A DNA stretch of 64,000 nt from Ruminococcus sp. HUN007 (GTDB lineage: Bacteria; Bacillota; Clostridia; Oscillospirales; Ruminococcaceae), in NCBI RefSeq assembly GCF_000712055.1, contig NZ_JOOA01000002.1, positions 248,001-312,000 of the forward strand, read 5' to 3'. Positions 53,798 to 62,495 of this stretch are shown in pieces. The position numbers and the translations under genes are program-made. Every line of letters starts with the position of its first letter. Positions within the stretch are counted from its first letter, which is position 1. Under the pieces are notes generated by a model. It was not told the DNA's origin. It was given only the letters and a program-made list of their open reading frames with translations, and ran no database searches.

Positions 53798-53968
53798 TCA
53801 CTGCTTACGGGCGATTTTGTATTCATCGCCGTCTCTGTAATACGGACATTTTCTGTAATGTCCTTCGATAAGACGACAGTATTCGTCTTCATCAAGGTCC
53901 ATTTCACAAACATATGAATCCCATTCCTCATCATATGAGTAATAGGCGCATGTCTCACATTCGTTCAT
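53798..53968 (-). CDS. Small Cys-rich protein, 56 aa (DUF6472-like)
   Basis: MNECETCAYYSYDEEWDSYV followed by CEMDLDEDEYCRLIEG and CPYYRDGDEYKIARKQ. Five cysteines in CxxC and spaced positions would suit a zinc site. It resembles small proteins annotated as DUF6472 in Clostridia. It lies 15 bases after lysA and before the sortase cluster. Function is unknown. Confidence 0.65.
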   Translation of the reverse strand: MNECETCAYYSYDEEWDSYVCEMDLDEDEYCRLIEGHYRKCPYYRDGDEYKIARKQ

Positions 53969-53983
53969 ACTGACGCTTCCTTA

Positions 53984-55282
53984 TCAGATATCGTTCTTTA
54001 TGATATCGTCGAGAGATTCTCTCTGAACCACGATCCTGTCTGATGAGGAGTTTACAAATACAACTGCAGGCTTGCGGAGTCTGTTGTAGTGTGATGACAT
54101 CGCATAGTTATAGGCACCTGTAGCGCAGACTGCAATGATGTCACCAGGCTCACAGTGCTGAAGCGGCATGTTTTCACCGATCATATCGCCTGTTTCGCAG
54201 CATCTGCCGGCAATTGTAACCTTTTCGTCCTTAGGAAGAGAAGCCTTGTTTGCCACAACTGCATCGTACTCTGCCTGATAAAGGATATATCTCGGGTTGT
54301 CACACATGCCTCCGTCAATGGAAACGTATGTTCTTATGTTCGGAATAATCTTTCTGCCGCCGCATGTGTAAAGTGTGATACCTGCGGAACCGACTACTGA
54401 ACGGCCCGGTTCGATAAGTATAAACGGTCTCTTAACATCATTCTTTTCGCAGAATGAATTTACAACTTCTGCAACGGCCTTCATGTATTCGTCATAAGGG
54501 AGCGGATCGTCACCTTCAACGTACTTTATGCCGAAGCCGCCGCCAAGGTTGAGTTCAGGGATCTCGAATCCTGTTTCGTCCTTTATCTGCTTGATGAACT
54601 TCATCATGATCTCAGCCGCTGCAACAAATCCCTGTGTGTCGAGGATGCTTGAGCCGATGTGACAGTGAATTCCTGCAAAATCGAGGTTTTCAAGTGACAT
54701 TGTTTTCTTTACGGCTTCAAAAGCTTCTCCTGTTTCAAGAGCAAAACCGAACTTTGAGTCGATCTGTCCGGTACTGATAAAGCTGTGTGTATGTGCGTCA
54801 ACACCCGGCTTGATCCTGAGAAGAACGCGGAACTTCTTTCCCTTTTCCTTTGCGATCCTTTCAAGGGTATCAAGTTCAAATACGTTGTCAGCAACGATTC
54901 GGCCGATGCCGAGATCTGCCGCCATGTTTATTTCCTCTTCAGTCTTGTTGTTTCCGTGGAAAACAGCTTTGCTCATATCAAAGCCAGCCTTGTATGCTGT
55001 ATAGATCTCTCCTGCGGAAACGACATCGATGCCCATGCCTTCCTGCTGCATAACACGGTAGATTTCCTTGCACGAGAAAGCCTTGCTTGCAAAGCATGCC
55101 ATGCCCTTTCCGTCGTAGAACCTGTTTATACTGTCTATATATGTACGGCAGTGAGTTCTTATCATGTCTTCATCCATTACATAAAGAGGTGTGCCGTACT
55201 TCTTAGCGAGATCAACGGTATCGTGACCGTTTATCGCGAGATTACCTTTTTCATTTACACTTAGATTTTCTGATACAAACAT
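53984..55282 (-). CDS. lysA: Diaminopimelate decarboxylase
   Basis: Converts meso-diaminopimelate to L-lysine plus CO2. About 432 residues with PLP-binding FASKAFSCKEIYRV (Lys in ASKA), the glycine loop LNLGGGFGIKY, EPGRSVVGSAG and the C-terminal GRCCETGDMIGENMPL with the catalytic Cys of the partner subunit. The ATG at 55282 follows AAAGGGTG. The promoter is at 55319-55347; no lysine riboswitch was recognised in the short leader. Confidence 0.95.
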   Translation of the reverse strand: MFVSENLSVNEKGNLAINGHDTVDLAKKYGTPLYVMDEDMIRTHCRTYIDSINRFYDGKGMACFASKAFSCKEIYRVMQQEGMGIDVVSAGEIYTAYKAGFDMSKAVFHGNNKTEEEINMAADLGIGRIVADNVFELDTLERIAKEKGKKFRVLLRIKPGVDAHTHSFISTGQIDSKFGFALETGEAFEAVKKTMSLENLDFAGIHCHIGSSILDTQGFVAAAEIMMKFIKQIKDETGFEIPELNLGGGFGIKYVEGDDPLPYDEYMKAVAEVVNSFCEKNDVKRPFILIEPGRSVVGSAGITLYTCGGRKIIPNIRTYVSIDGGMCDNPRYILYQAEYDAVVANKASLPKDEKVTIAGRCCETGDMIGENMPLQHCEPGDIIAVCATGAYNYAMSSHYNRLRKPAVVFVNSSSDRIVVQRESLDDIIKNDI

Positions 55283-55318
55283 TATTAACACCCTTTCAGA
55301 ATTAAAAAACTCTTTTTT

Positions 55319-55347
55319 ATTATAACATTTTTTTTAACTCATTTCAA
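55319..55347 (-). promoter_or_regulatory. Promoter of lysA (TTGAAA-17-TATAAT)
   Basis: TTGAAA and TATAAT on the minus strand with 17 bases between, giving a leader of only ~30 bases. Confidence 0.65.
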
Positions 55348-55384
55348 TACAAATTCCCAAATTAAAAAAAGTCACAGACATTAC

Positions 55385-55413
55385 TTGAATTTTAGGTGCT
55401 AATAGTATATAAT
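55385..55413 (+). promoter_or_regulatory. Promoter of glyA (TTGAAT-17-TATAAT)
   Basis: TTGAAT and TATAAT with 17 bases between, about 38 bases before glyA and divergent from the lysA promoter. Confidence 0.65.
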
Positions 55414-55450
55414 AGAAATATCTAATTTTTCTTAAAAGGAGATCGTAATA

Positions 55451-56704
55451 ATGTACAGTAATTTAATGGACTCAATCGGATTCGTTGCAAAGAGCGACCC
55501 TGAAGTAGCTGAGGCTATGAACAAGGAACTCGGCCGTCAGAGAAGAAACCTCGAACTCATCGCAAGTGAGAACATCGTTTCACCTGAAGTAATGGCTGCT
55601 ATGGGTTCTGTTCTTACAAACAAGTATGCTGAAGGTTATCCTGGCAAGCGTTACTACGGCGGATGCGAATACGTTGATATAGTTGAAAACATCGCTATTG
55701 AAAGAGCAAAGAAACTCTTCGGCGCTGAATATGCAAACGTTCAGGCGCACTCGGGCGCACAGGCTAACACAGCTGTTTACTTTGCTGTTCTCGAACCAGG
55801 CGACACTGTTCTCGGTATGAGCCTTGCACACGGCGGACACCTCACACACGGTTCACCGGTAAACCTTTCAGGAAAGTACTTCAACTTCATTCCTTACGGC
55901 CTCGGTGATGACGGCAGGATCAACTACGACGAGATTGAAAAGCTCGCTAAGGAAAACAAGCCAAAGCTTATCGTTGCAGGTGCTTCAGCTTATCCAAGAG
56001 CAATCGACTTCGAAAGAATCTCAAACATTGCTAAGTCTGTAGGCGCATTATTCATGGTTGACATGGCTCACATTGCAGGTCTTGTTGCTGCCGGATGTCA
56101 CCAGTCACCTGTACCGTATGCAGATATCGTAACAACAACAACTCACAAGACTCTCAGAGGGCCAAGAGGCGGTCTTATCCTTACAAACAACGAAGAACTC
56201 GCAAAGAAGATCAACAAGGCAATCTTCCCTGGCATTCAGGGCGGTCCTCTAATGCACGTTATCGCTGGTAAGGCAGTATGCTTCGGCGAAGCACTCAAGG
56301 ACAGCTTCAAAGAATATGAAACTCAGGTAGTTAAGAATGCAAAGGCACTTGCTGATGCTCTCATGGCAAAGGGATTCAACCTTGTATCAGGCGGTACAGA
56401 CAACCACCTTATGCTCGTTGACCTCCAGTCATTCAACATCACAGGCAAGGAACTCGAACACAGACTCGATGAAGTATTCATCACAGTTAACAAGAATGCA
56501 GTTCCTAACGATCCTCAGAGCCCGTTCGTTACAAGCGGCGTAAGAATCGGTACACCTGCAGTTACAACACGTGGTCTTAAGGAAGACGACATGAAGCAGA
56601 TCGCTGAATTCATCTACCTTGCTGCAACAGATTTCGAAAACAATGCAGACAAGATCAGAGAAGGCGTAAATGCTATCTGCAAGAAGTACCCTCTCTACGA
56701 ATAA
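55451..56704 (+). CDS. glyA: Serine hydroxymethyltransferase
   Basis: Interconverts serine and glycine with tetrahydrofolate as one-carbon carrier. 417 residues with [16 protein letters not shown], the PLP Lys motif [14 protein letters not shown] (Lys at about 230), [12 protein letters not shown] and [12 protein letters not shown]. The site AAGGAGAT is well spaced. Codon use is strongly biased to a few codons, as in highly expressed genes, unlike the accessory genes. Confidence 0.97.
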   Translation: MYSNLMDSIGFVAKSDPEVAEAMNKELGRQRRNLELIASENIVSPEVMAAMGSVLTNKYAEGYPGKRYYGGCEYVDIVENIAIERAKKLFGAEYANVQAHSGAQANTAVYFAVLEPGDTVLGMSLAHGGHLTHGSPVNLSGKYFNFIPYGLGDDGRINYDEIEKLAKENKPKLIVAGASAYPRAIDFERISNIAKSVGALFMVDMAHIAGLVAAGCHQSPVPYADIVTTTTHKTLRGPRGGLILTNNEELAKKINKAIFPGIQGGPLMHVIAGKAVCFGEALKDSFKEYETQVVKNAKALADALMAKGFNLVSGGTDNHLMLVDLQSFNITGKELEHRLDEVFITVNKNAVPNDPQSPFVTSGVRIGTPAVTTRGLKEDDMKQIAEFIYLAATDFENNADKIREGVNAICKKYPLYE

Positions 56705-56718
56705 TAGCTGTCAGAGAA

Positions 56719-56753
56719 AAGGAAAGCACTGATATAATATCAGCGTTTTCATA
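56719..56753. repeat. Minimal form of the dispersed palindromic repeat
   Basis: AAGGAAAGCACTGATATAAT followed by ATCAGCGTTTTCAT keeps only the outer ends of copy A without the inner hairpins. Confidence 0.45.
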
Positions 56754-56769
56754 ACAGATAAATTTCTTA

Positions 56770-56807
56770 TTCAGGGACTTTACCTATGAAGTCCCTGAAT
56801 ATTTTTA
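56770..56807 (+). terminator. Terminator of glyA
   Basis: TTCAGGGACTT/AAGTCCCTGAA stem followed by TATTTTTAT, 20 bases before the rarA start. Confidence 0.7.
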
Positions 56808-56828
56808 TATGATAAAGAGGAATGATCA

Positions 56829-58098
56829 ATGGCTTCACCTTTAGCAGACAGAATAAGACCAAAAACACTCGATGATGTTGTCGGACAGAAGCATCTTCTT
56901 TCCGAAGGAAAGCCGCTCCGCCGGATAATCGACAGCGGACGGATCCCGAATATGATATTCTACGGTCCTTCGGGTACCGGCAAAACCACTGTTGCCAGAA
57001 TAATTGCAGAAAGCACAAACATGTCCCCTGTTCAAGCTCAACGGTACATCAGCTTCAACGGATGATATACGTCAGGTCATAGCTGAAACCAACACTTTTG
57101 ACGGATGCAACGGCGTTCTGCTCTATCTCGACGAGATCCAGTACCTTAACAAAAAGCAGCAGCAGAGCCTTCTTGAATACATAGAAAACGGACAGATAAC
57201 GCTTATTGCCTCAACCACTGAAAACCCGTACTTTGCAGTATTCAACGCCGTTATAAGCCGCTCAACCGTTTTTGAATTCAAACCTGTAAACGCTGAAGAT
57301 ATCGCCAGAGCTGTTGAACGCGCATTCAGAGTACTTGAAGAGGAAAACGGATATACTATAACCGTTGAAGACGGCGTTATAGAACACATAGCATTTTCCT
57401 GCGGCGGAGATGTAAGAAAATCAATGAACACTGCAGAACTAAGCGTACTTTCCGGAGATGCGGACGAAAAAGGGATAACTGTTACTCTCGAAAGCGTTAA
57501 GCTTCTGGCTCAGCGCAGCAACATGAACTACGACCGTGACGGTTCACAGCACTACAACATTCTTTCCGCACTTCAGAAATCCATACGCGGATCTGACGAA
57601 AATGCAGCACTGCATTACCTCGCAAGACTGCTTGAAGCCGGTGATCTTATTTCAGCGACACGAAGACTCCTCGTAATCGCCGCTGAAGATGTGGGGCTTG
57701 CCTATCCTGCTGCGATTTCGATCGTCAAGGCATGTGTCGATTCCGCACTGCAGCTCGGAATGCCCGAAGCACGTATTCCTCTTGCTGAAGCAGTGATCCT
57801 TATGTGTACCTCGCCTAAATCCAACAGTGCCATCTGCGCCATTGACGAAGCACTGAACGATGTAAGGCACTGCAGCTACGGTGACATTCCGGCTTATCTT
57901 AAAGACGGTCATTACGCCGGAGCTGAAAAGCTCGGAAACGCAACCGGATATAAATACCCTCACAATTACGTTAATCACTACGTTAAACAGCAGTATCTTC
58001 CGGACAATATCAAGGACAGAGTCTACTATCGATTCGGAAACAACAAGCAGGAAAAAGCTGCAGAAGAGTACCGTAAAAAAATAACTTCCGGAAACTAA
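56829..58098 (+). pseudogene. rarA: Replication-associated recombination ATPase RarA, split by +1 frameshift
   Basis: The AAA+ clamp-loader-like protein that acts at stalled forks. The frame opens MASPLADRIRPKTLDDVVGQ with Walker A YGPSGTGKTTVARII, then goes out of frame in the CCCC run at 57026-57029. With CCC it reads STNMSLFKLNGTSASTDDIR, then LYLDEIQYLNKKQQQ (Walker B) and sensor 1 STTENPYFAVFNAVISRS. The C-terminal part (ISATRRLLVIAAEDVGLAYP) is typical. Corrected length is 422 residues, normal. An essentially universal gene broken by one base in a short C run favours a sequence error. Confidence 0.9.
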
Positions 58099-58210
58099 GG
58101 AACACTGATCAAATCGGAAATCCGGCTTCGCCGGATTTCCGAAGGTGGGATTTGAGGGACTTCGCCCCGGAGCCCCACGCTGATTTATGAATAAATCAGC
58201 GTATCCATAA
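58096..58210. repeat. Dispersed palindromic repeat, copy D
   Basis: It begins TAAGGAACACTGATCAAATC, overlapping the rarA stop codon, and ends ATCAGCGTATCCATAA. Inner hairpins GGAAATCCGG-CTTCGCCGGATTTCC and the GACTTCGCCCC block match copy A, with a mismatch in the second arm. Confidence 0.8.
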
Positions 58211-58216
58211 AAAAAT

Positions 58217-58250
58217 AACCCCGCAGTTTCATCAGCGGAACTGCGGGGTT
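58217..58250 (-). terminator. Terminator of the CDF gene
   Basis: AACCCCGCAGTT/AACTGCGGGGTT stem with T tract on the minus strand, just past the corrected stop at 58255. Confidence 0.8.
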
Positions 58251-58254
58251 TGTT

Positions 58255-59428
58255 TTATGATTCAATATAGGTTCTGTCGAAGGTTATAACGGTGTGGTAT
58301 TTAACATCGTCTCCTTCAAAAACAGAATCTATTTTTTTTCTTTATCTCATCATTGGTAAGTGCAAGGTCAAACGGGACAACCACGTCAAAGATCATATTG
58401 ATGTCGCATTCACCCGATGTAATACGGAAATCGTGGATACTCATACGATCATCGATGCTTTTTACAGTGACATTCATACGCTGGCGAAGTGCATTCACCT
58501 GTTCATTGTCAACATCGACCGGATCGGTATGGATCGTCATGATTATTCCAAGCTCATCGAAAATATCACGCTCACATGCATCGATAAGTTCATGGATTAT
58601 AACAATGTTTTCTTTGCTGCTTACCTCTGCGTGACAGCTTGCGAGCATATTACCCGGACCGTAATCGTGCACTATCAGATCATGCACGCCGATTATTTTT
58701 TCCTTTTCCATGAGCATGTCGTTTATCTTTTTGACCAGAGCCGGATCTGCCGGTTTTCCGATAAGGTGATCAACGGTCTCTTTAACGATGCCGTAACCGC
58801 CTTTTATGATAAACAGAGAAACCAGAATACCCATCACTGCATCAACAGGAAGCTTTGTAAACAATGTGGATATCAGACCGATAAGAGCAGCCAGAGTAGA
58901 AACAACGTCATTTCTGCTGTCCTCAGAAGTAGCGAGCATAACTGAGGAATTGATCTCTGTGCCAAGTTTTCTGTTAAACACAGACATCCATAGTTTGACC
59001 CCGATGGAAGCCACAAGAGATAACACCGCACCCCAGGTAAACTTAAGTTCTTCAGGATCAAAAAGCTTTAAAAAAGAATTTCTCAGAAGTTCAAATCCAA
59101 CCAGAAGAATGATAAAAGAAATCACAAGGGAAGTAAGATATTCGACTCTTCCGTGTCCGAAAGGATGATCCTTGTCTGACGGTTTGGCTGCCGCTTTATA
59201 GCCGATCATGGTAATTATACAGCTTGCACTGTCGGAAAGGTTGTTGAAAGCATCTGATATGATGGCAATTGATGAAGTGAGGAATCCCACAAGGTATTTT
59301 ATAACAAACAGCAGTATGTTGCAGACTATACCGGTAATACTGCTGAGCATACCGTATTTCTCACGTACTTTTATATCATCTGTTTTTTCATAGTCTTTTA
59401 CAAATCTTTTAACAAGAAAATCAGTCAT
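58255..59428 (-). pseudogene. Cation diffusion facilitator transporter, C-terminus shifted by +1
   Basis: Exports Zn(II)/Fe(II)/Mn(II)-type ions by proton antiport. About 390 residues: six TM helices with the metal site motifs AIISDAFNNLSDSASCIITM and SEDSRNDVVSTLAALIGL, then a cytoplasmic domain (DLIVHDYGPGNMLASCHAEV). As written it ends IKKKNRFCF at 58316. Removing one base of the eight-T run at 58332-58339 gives IKKKIDSVFEGDDVKYHTVI and a stop at 58255, right before the terminator. The rest of the gene is intact, so the transporter is probably functional. Its promoter is at 59527-59555. Confidence 0.88.
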
Positions 59429-59526
59429 TATAATTATCCCCTCTGAAGGCCGGACGAACTATCGCACCGGATCTTCATAAATATGCAGTCGGTCTGAAAC
59501 TTAAAAAGCATCTTCCGATTCATTAA

Positions 59527-59555
59527 ATTATAACAGATTGTACCCTTTAAGTCAA
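59527..59555 (-). promoter_or_regulatory. Promoter of the CDF gene (TTGACT-17-TATAAT)
   Basis: TTGACT and TATAAT on the minus strand, 17 bases apart, about 100 bases before the start. Confidence 0.68.
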
Positions 59556-59620
59556 TGCGTAAGAGCTCTTATTCATGGACACTGTTCAGTTATTACGCAT
59601 ATTATTTTCTAAAAATACTA

Positions 59621-59649
59621 TTGACAAATAGTTTAATTTGTACTATACT
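59621..59649 (+). promoter_or_regulatory. Promoter of the AIM24-family gene (TTGACA-17-TATACT)
   Basis: TTGACA and TATACT with 17 bases between, about 38 bases before the coding start. Confidence 0.72.
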
Positions 59650-59686
59650 CTAATTATAATTTTTTTACACAACAGGAGGTATATTT

Positions 59687-60367
59687 ATGAACTACACTAT
59701 TACAGGCGCACCGTTCCCGGTTGTTTCCTGCGAATTATCTGCAGGAGAATCAATGAACTGTCAGAAGGGCGCAATGGTATGGATGACAGAAAACATGAAA
59801 ATGCAGACAGGCACTGAAGGCGGTCTCGGTAAAATGTTTACACGTGCTCTTTCAGGTGAGTCAATTTTTCACAACACTTATACTGCTGAAAAAACAGACG
59901 GCATGATCACATTCGGTGCAAGCTGTCCGGGAAACATTCTCGAATTTGATATTTCAAACGGCAATACTATCGTTGGTCAGAAGGGTTCTTATCTTGCATC
60001 TGAAACAGGTGTTGCTTTCGAAACATTCTTCCAGAAGAAACTCGGTGCCGGACTTTTCGGCGGTGAAGGCTTCATTCTTCAGAAGTTCACAGGAAACGGA
60101 AAGGTATTCCTTGAAATTGACGGAAGCGTAGTTGAATACACACTTGAAGCAGGTCAGACAATGCTCGTAGATACAGGATACCTCGCAGCTATGGACGCAA
60201 CAGTTTCCATCAGCATCGATCAGGTAAAGGGCATCGGCAATGCACTCTTCGGCGGTGAAGGCTTATTCAATACAAAGCTTACCGGCCCTGGCCGCATCTG
60301 GCTCCAGACAATGCCAATATCTCAGTTTGCAGGATCTATTATTCCTTACATTCCTTCAAAGGGCTGA
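59687..60367 (+). CDS. AIM24/TIGR00266 family protein
   Basis: 226 residues, beta-rich, with SAGESMNCQKGAMVWMTENM, the repeated LFGGEGFILQKFTGNGKVFL / LFGGEGLFNTKLTGPGRIWL pairs and TMPISQFAGSIIPYIP at the C-terminus, as in TIGR00266. The molecular role is not known; the eukaryotic relative AIM24 is mitochondrial. The site AGGAGG is strong and codon use is biased, so it is probably well expressed. Confidence 0.88.
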   Translation: MNYTITGAPFPVVSCELSAGESMNCQKGAMVWMTENMKMQTGTEGGLGKMFTRALSGESIFHNTYTAEKTDGMITFGASCPGNILEFDISNGNTIVGQKGSYLASETGVAFETFFQKKLGAGLFGGEGFILQKFTGNGKVFLEIDGSVVEYTLEAGQTMLVDTGYLAAMDATVSISIDQVKGIGNALFGGEGLFNTKLTGPGRIWLQTMPISQFAGSIIPYIPSKG

Positions 60368-60395
60368 TATCAACAGATATAAGACGTAAAAATAC

Positions 60396-60437
60396 AACCG
60401 GTCTTCCGAAAGGCTTAACCTTTTCAGAAGACCGGTT
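60396..60437 (+). terminator. Terminator of the AIM24-family gene
   Basis: AACCGGTCTTC/GAAGACCGGTT stem followed by ATTTTTAT. Confidence 0.82.
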
Positions 60438-60475
60438 ATTTTTATAGAAGTGATCAATAAATCAGCGATTCCTTA

Positions 60476-62155
60476 TTATTTATGCCAGTAGTCGTTTAAA
60501 AACTTAACTCTATTTTCAAGCCATCCGTGAAGATAATCTGCAGCTTCCTCTTCTGTTTTACATTTTATTGCTTTACTATGAATCTCATCTATATATGGAA
60601 CTTCTTCACCGGAAGGAAGCTTTTTCCCGATATTCCCCCACTTTTTATAGTTGTTTTCAAAAGCTGTTTTGTATTCAGCTTTATCATTCTCAATAAGCTT
60701 TAATCCACGTTCGAAAACGCCGTCATCATAAGCTTTAGTCCACTTTTCTCTGATAATATCGGTGTACCATGACTGAGGCATCAGAACTGCAAGCCATGGA
60801 TTTATCGTTTCATACTGTGCGTCAATTCCAAGTGAATCATTGGCATTTACATCCGGTACGGCACTTGCAGCATAGAATCCTGTACCATCAGCACAGCGGT
60901 CTTTGTTACCCATTGCAGAGTCAAAATCCCACGGTGCCTCAAAATGCAGTATTTTGTCTCCGTCTGCACTGAAATCCACATCCATAAAAAAGCTTGCTAT
61001 GGCAACATCAGCATCACATGTAAGCTCACTGATAATGTACATATCAGCAAGCGAGTTCAGATCCACAACTTTTTTAACCGCTTCCTCAGGAGTGATGTCT
61101 GAGCTCTCAGTGATCTTAGTATAGTCATCATTAAACACATATGCCTTGTTTTCATATGAAGCACTGTACATGATCCTGTACACATTATTGATGTAGTCTG
61201 CAATAAAATCACGCTGTTTCTGTGAATAAATATCACTTTTTATGGTCATGCCGATAAAGTCACCAGCTTCAATAATTACACCATCCGGTTTCGGAATGAC
61301 TGTGATACTCTTACCTGTTTTATCTCCGTTAAAAGATTTTAGCGGTGCATTGTCTGCGTAATCTACAACGAACGTTTTGCTTTCATCTTCGGCATAATAA
61401 TTGTTGTCATATTCAAGGAAATAGCCTATATCTGTTCCCTGATAATCTTTCTCCGGATCATTTATATTAACACGATTTTCATTGACCTGCTGCAATTCAG
61501 CAAGAAGATATACACCCCAGTATTCCCCGTTGATATCTACTTCAACGAACTCTGCGTCCGATGCGTACAGTCCATCACTTTCGCAGATTTCACGCGCCAT
61601 GCTTAAAGCTGCTTTGTTACGGAGCATTGAAGCATCTTTATACTCGGCAAGCAGTACCCAGTTTCTGAAAGCATTTCCGTCGTTAAGGTCGCCCATGCTC
61701 TGCTTTTCATTAAACCTGATCCTTAACGGCTTTTTATCATAGGTCGTGGTCCAGTTACCGCGAACCTTTACATCAGCCTGTGCTCCGTCAACCAGGATAC
61801 TTCCGTCAGGATCACGAAGAGTCACAGTGCATGCTTCGTAATATGGTTCCTTGGGAATCTTAAATCCCGGAGTATATGTAATCATAATATCTGAAACGAA
61901 TCTGGCAATAGGAACTGTAACAAAATCCATGACTTTCGGATCCTGACTTACAGTCCGGATAGATAAACGCTGCATGCATAAGTTACTGTAATCCGGTTCT
62001 GCAGCTTCTTCCTTTGATGTTTCAGTCTGGCCCGCGGCGTTCTGGTTCGACGAATTGCCAGCCTTGCTTTCCCCTGCTCCCCCTGTGCCGCCTGCTGTGC
62101 ATGATGTGAGCATAATTAAAGCACTAATAGCAGCAATGATCTTTGTGTACTTCAT
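60476..62155 (-). CDS. CotH-kinase-like lipoprotein
   Basis: 559 residues. The lipobox MLTSCT (Cys at about 19) and a Gly/Ser/Asn-rich spacer anchor it outside the membrane. The CotH fold has ADVKVRGNWTTTYDKKPLRI (nucleotide-binding region), LLAEYKDASMLRNKAALSMA, YLLAELQQVNENRVNI and HFEAPWDFDSAMGNKD, whose DFD is the predicted metal-binding motif. CotH relatives phosphorylate spore-coat proteins, and many Clostridia encode secreted CotH proteins in carbohydrate-binding contexts. The target here is unknown. The site AAGGAG is well spaced. Confidence 0.88.
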   Translation of the reverse strand: MKYTKIIAAISALIMLTSCTAGGTGGAGESKAGNSSNQNAAGQTETSKEEAAEPDYSNLCMQRLSIRTVSQDPKVMDFVTVPIARFVSDIMITYTPGFKIPKEPYYEACTVTLRDPDGSILVDGAQADVKVRGNWTTTYDKKPLRIRFNEKQSMGDLNDGNAFRNWVLLAEYKDASMLRNKAALSMAREICESDGLYASDAEFVEVDINGEYWGVYLLAELQQVNENRVNINDPEKDYQGTDIGYFLEYDNNYYAEDESKTFVVDYADNAPLKSFNGDKTGKSITVIPKPDGVIIEAGDFIGMTIKSDIYSQKQRDFIADYINNVYRIMYSASYENKAYVFNDDYTKITESSDITPEEAVKKVVDLNSLADMYIISELTCDADVAIASFFMDVDFSADGDKILHFEAPWDFDSAMGNKDRCADGTGFYAASAVPDVNANDSLGIDAQYETINPWLAVLMPQSWYTDIIREKWTKAYDDGVFERGLKLIENDKAEYKTAFENNYKKWGNIGKKLPSGEEVPYIDEIHSKAIKCKTEEEAADYLHGWLENRVKFLNDYWHK

Positions 62156-62245
62156 AGTGTTTGTTCTCCTTATAATATGACGTCAGAATTACAGTAAACG
62201 CAAAAATATTTATTCGTTTACTATAATTTCAAAATTTATGTTTTC

Positions 62246-62274
62246 AGTATATCACAGCATGGAATATTAATCAA
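62246..62274 (-). promoter_or_regulatory. Promoter of the CotH gene (TTGATT-17-TATACT)
   Basis: TTGATT and TATACT on the minus strand, 17 bases apart, in the 340-base divergent gap; nothing else but the opposite promoter is seen there. Confidence 0.62.
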
Positions 62275-62433
62275 TATTGTCGCCGATATTTTAACCTTTT
62301 TGTAAACTTCGCATAATAATATTATAATAAACCTAATCAGTCCCTTATCTGAATTTTAATAAATCAACACTTTCCTGTAACAGTGACAAATGTCACTACT
62401 TTTATCATACCTTCTGAAAACGCTCCAATTCAA

Positions 62434-62462
62434 TTGACATTGACTGTTCACAGTGCTATAAT
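62434..62462 (+). promoter_or_regulatory. Promoter of the LRR/dockerin gene (TTGACA-17-TATAAT)
   Basis: Perfect consensus hexamers with a 17-base spacer, about 34 bases before the ATG. Confidence 0.8.
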
Positions 62463-62495
62463 TTTAATATTATTTATGAATAGGAGCATTTTATA

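Noticed and set aside
55283..55318. Lysine riboswitch upstream of lysA
   Set aside because: The predicted leader is only about 30 bases, too short for one.
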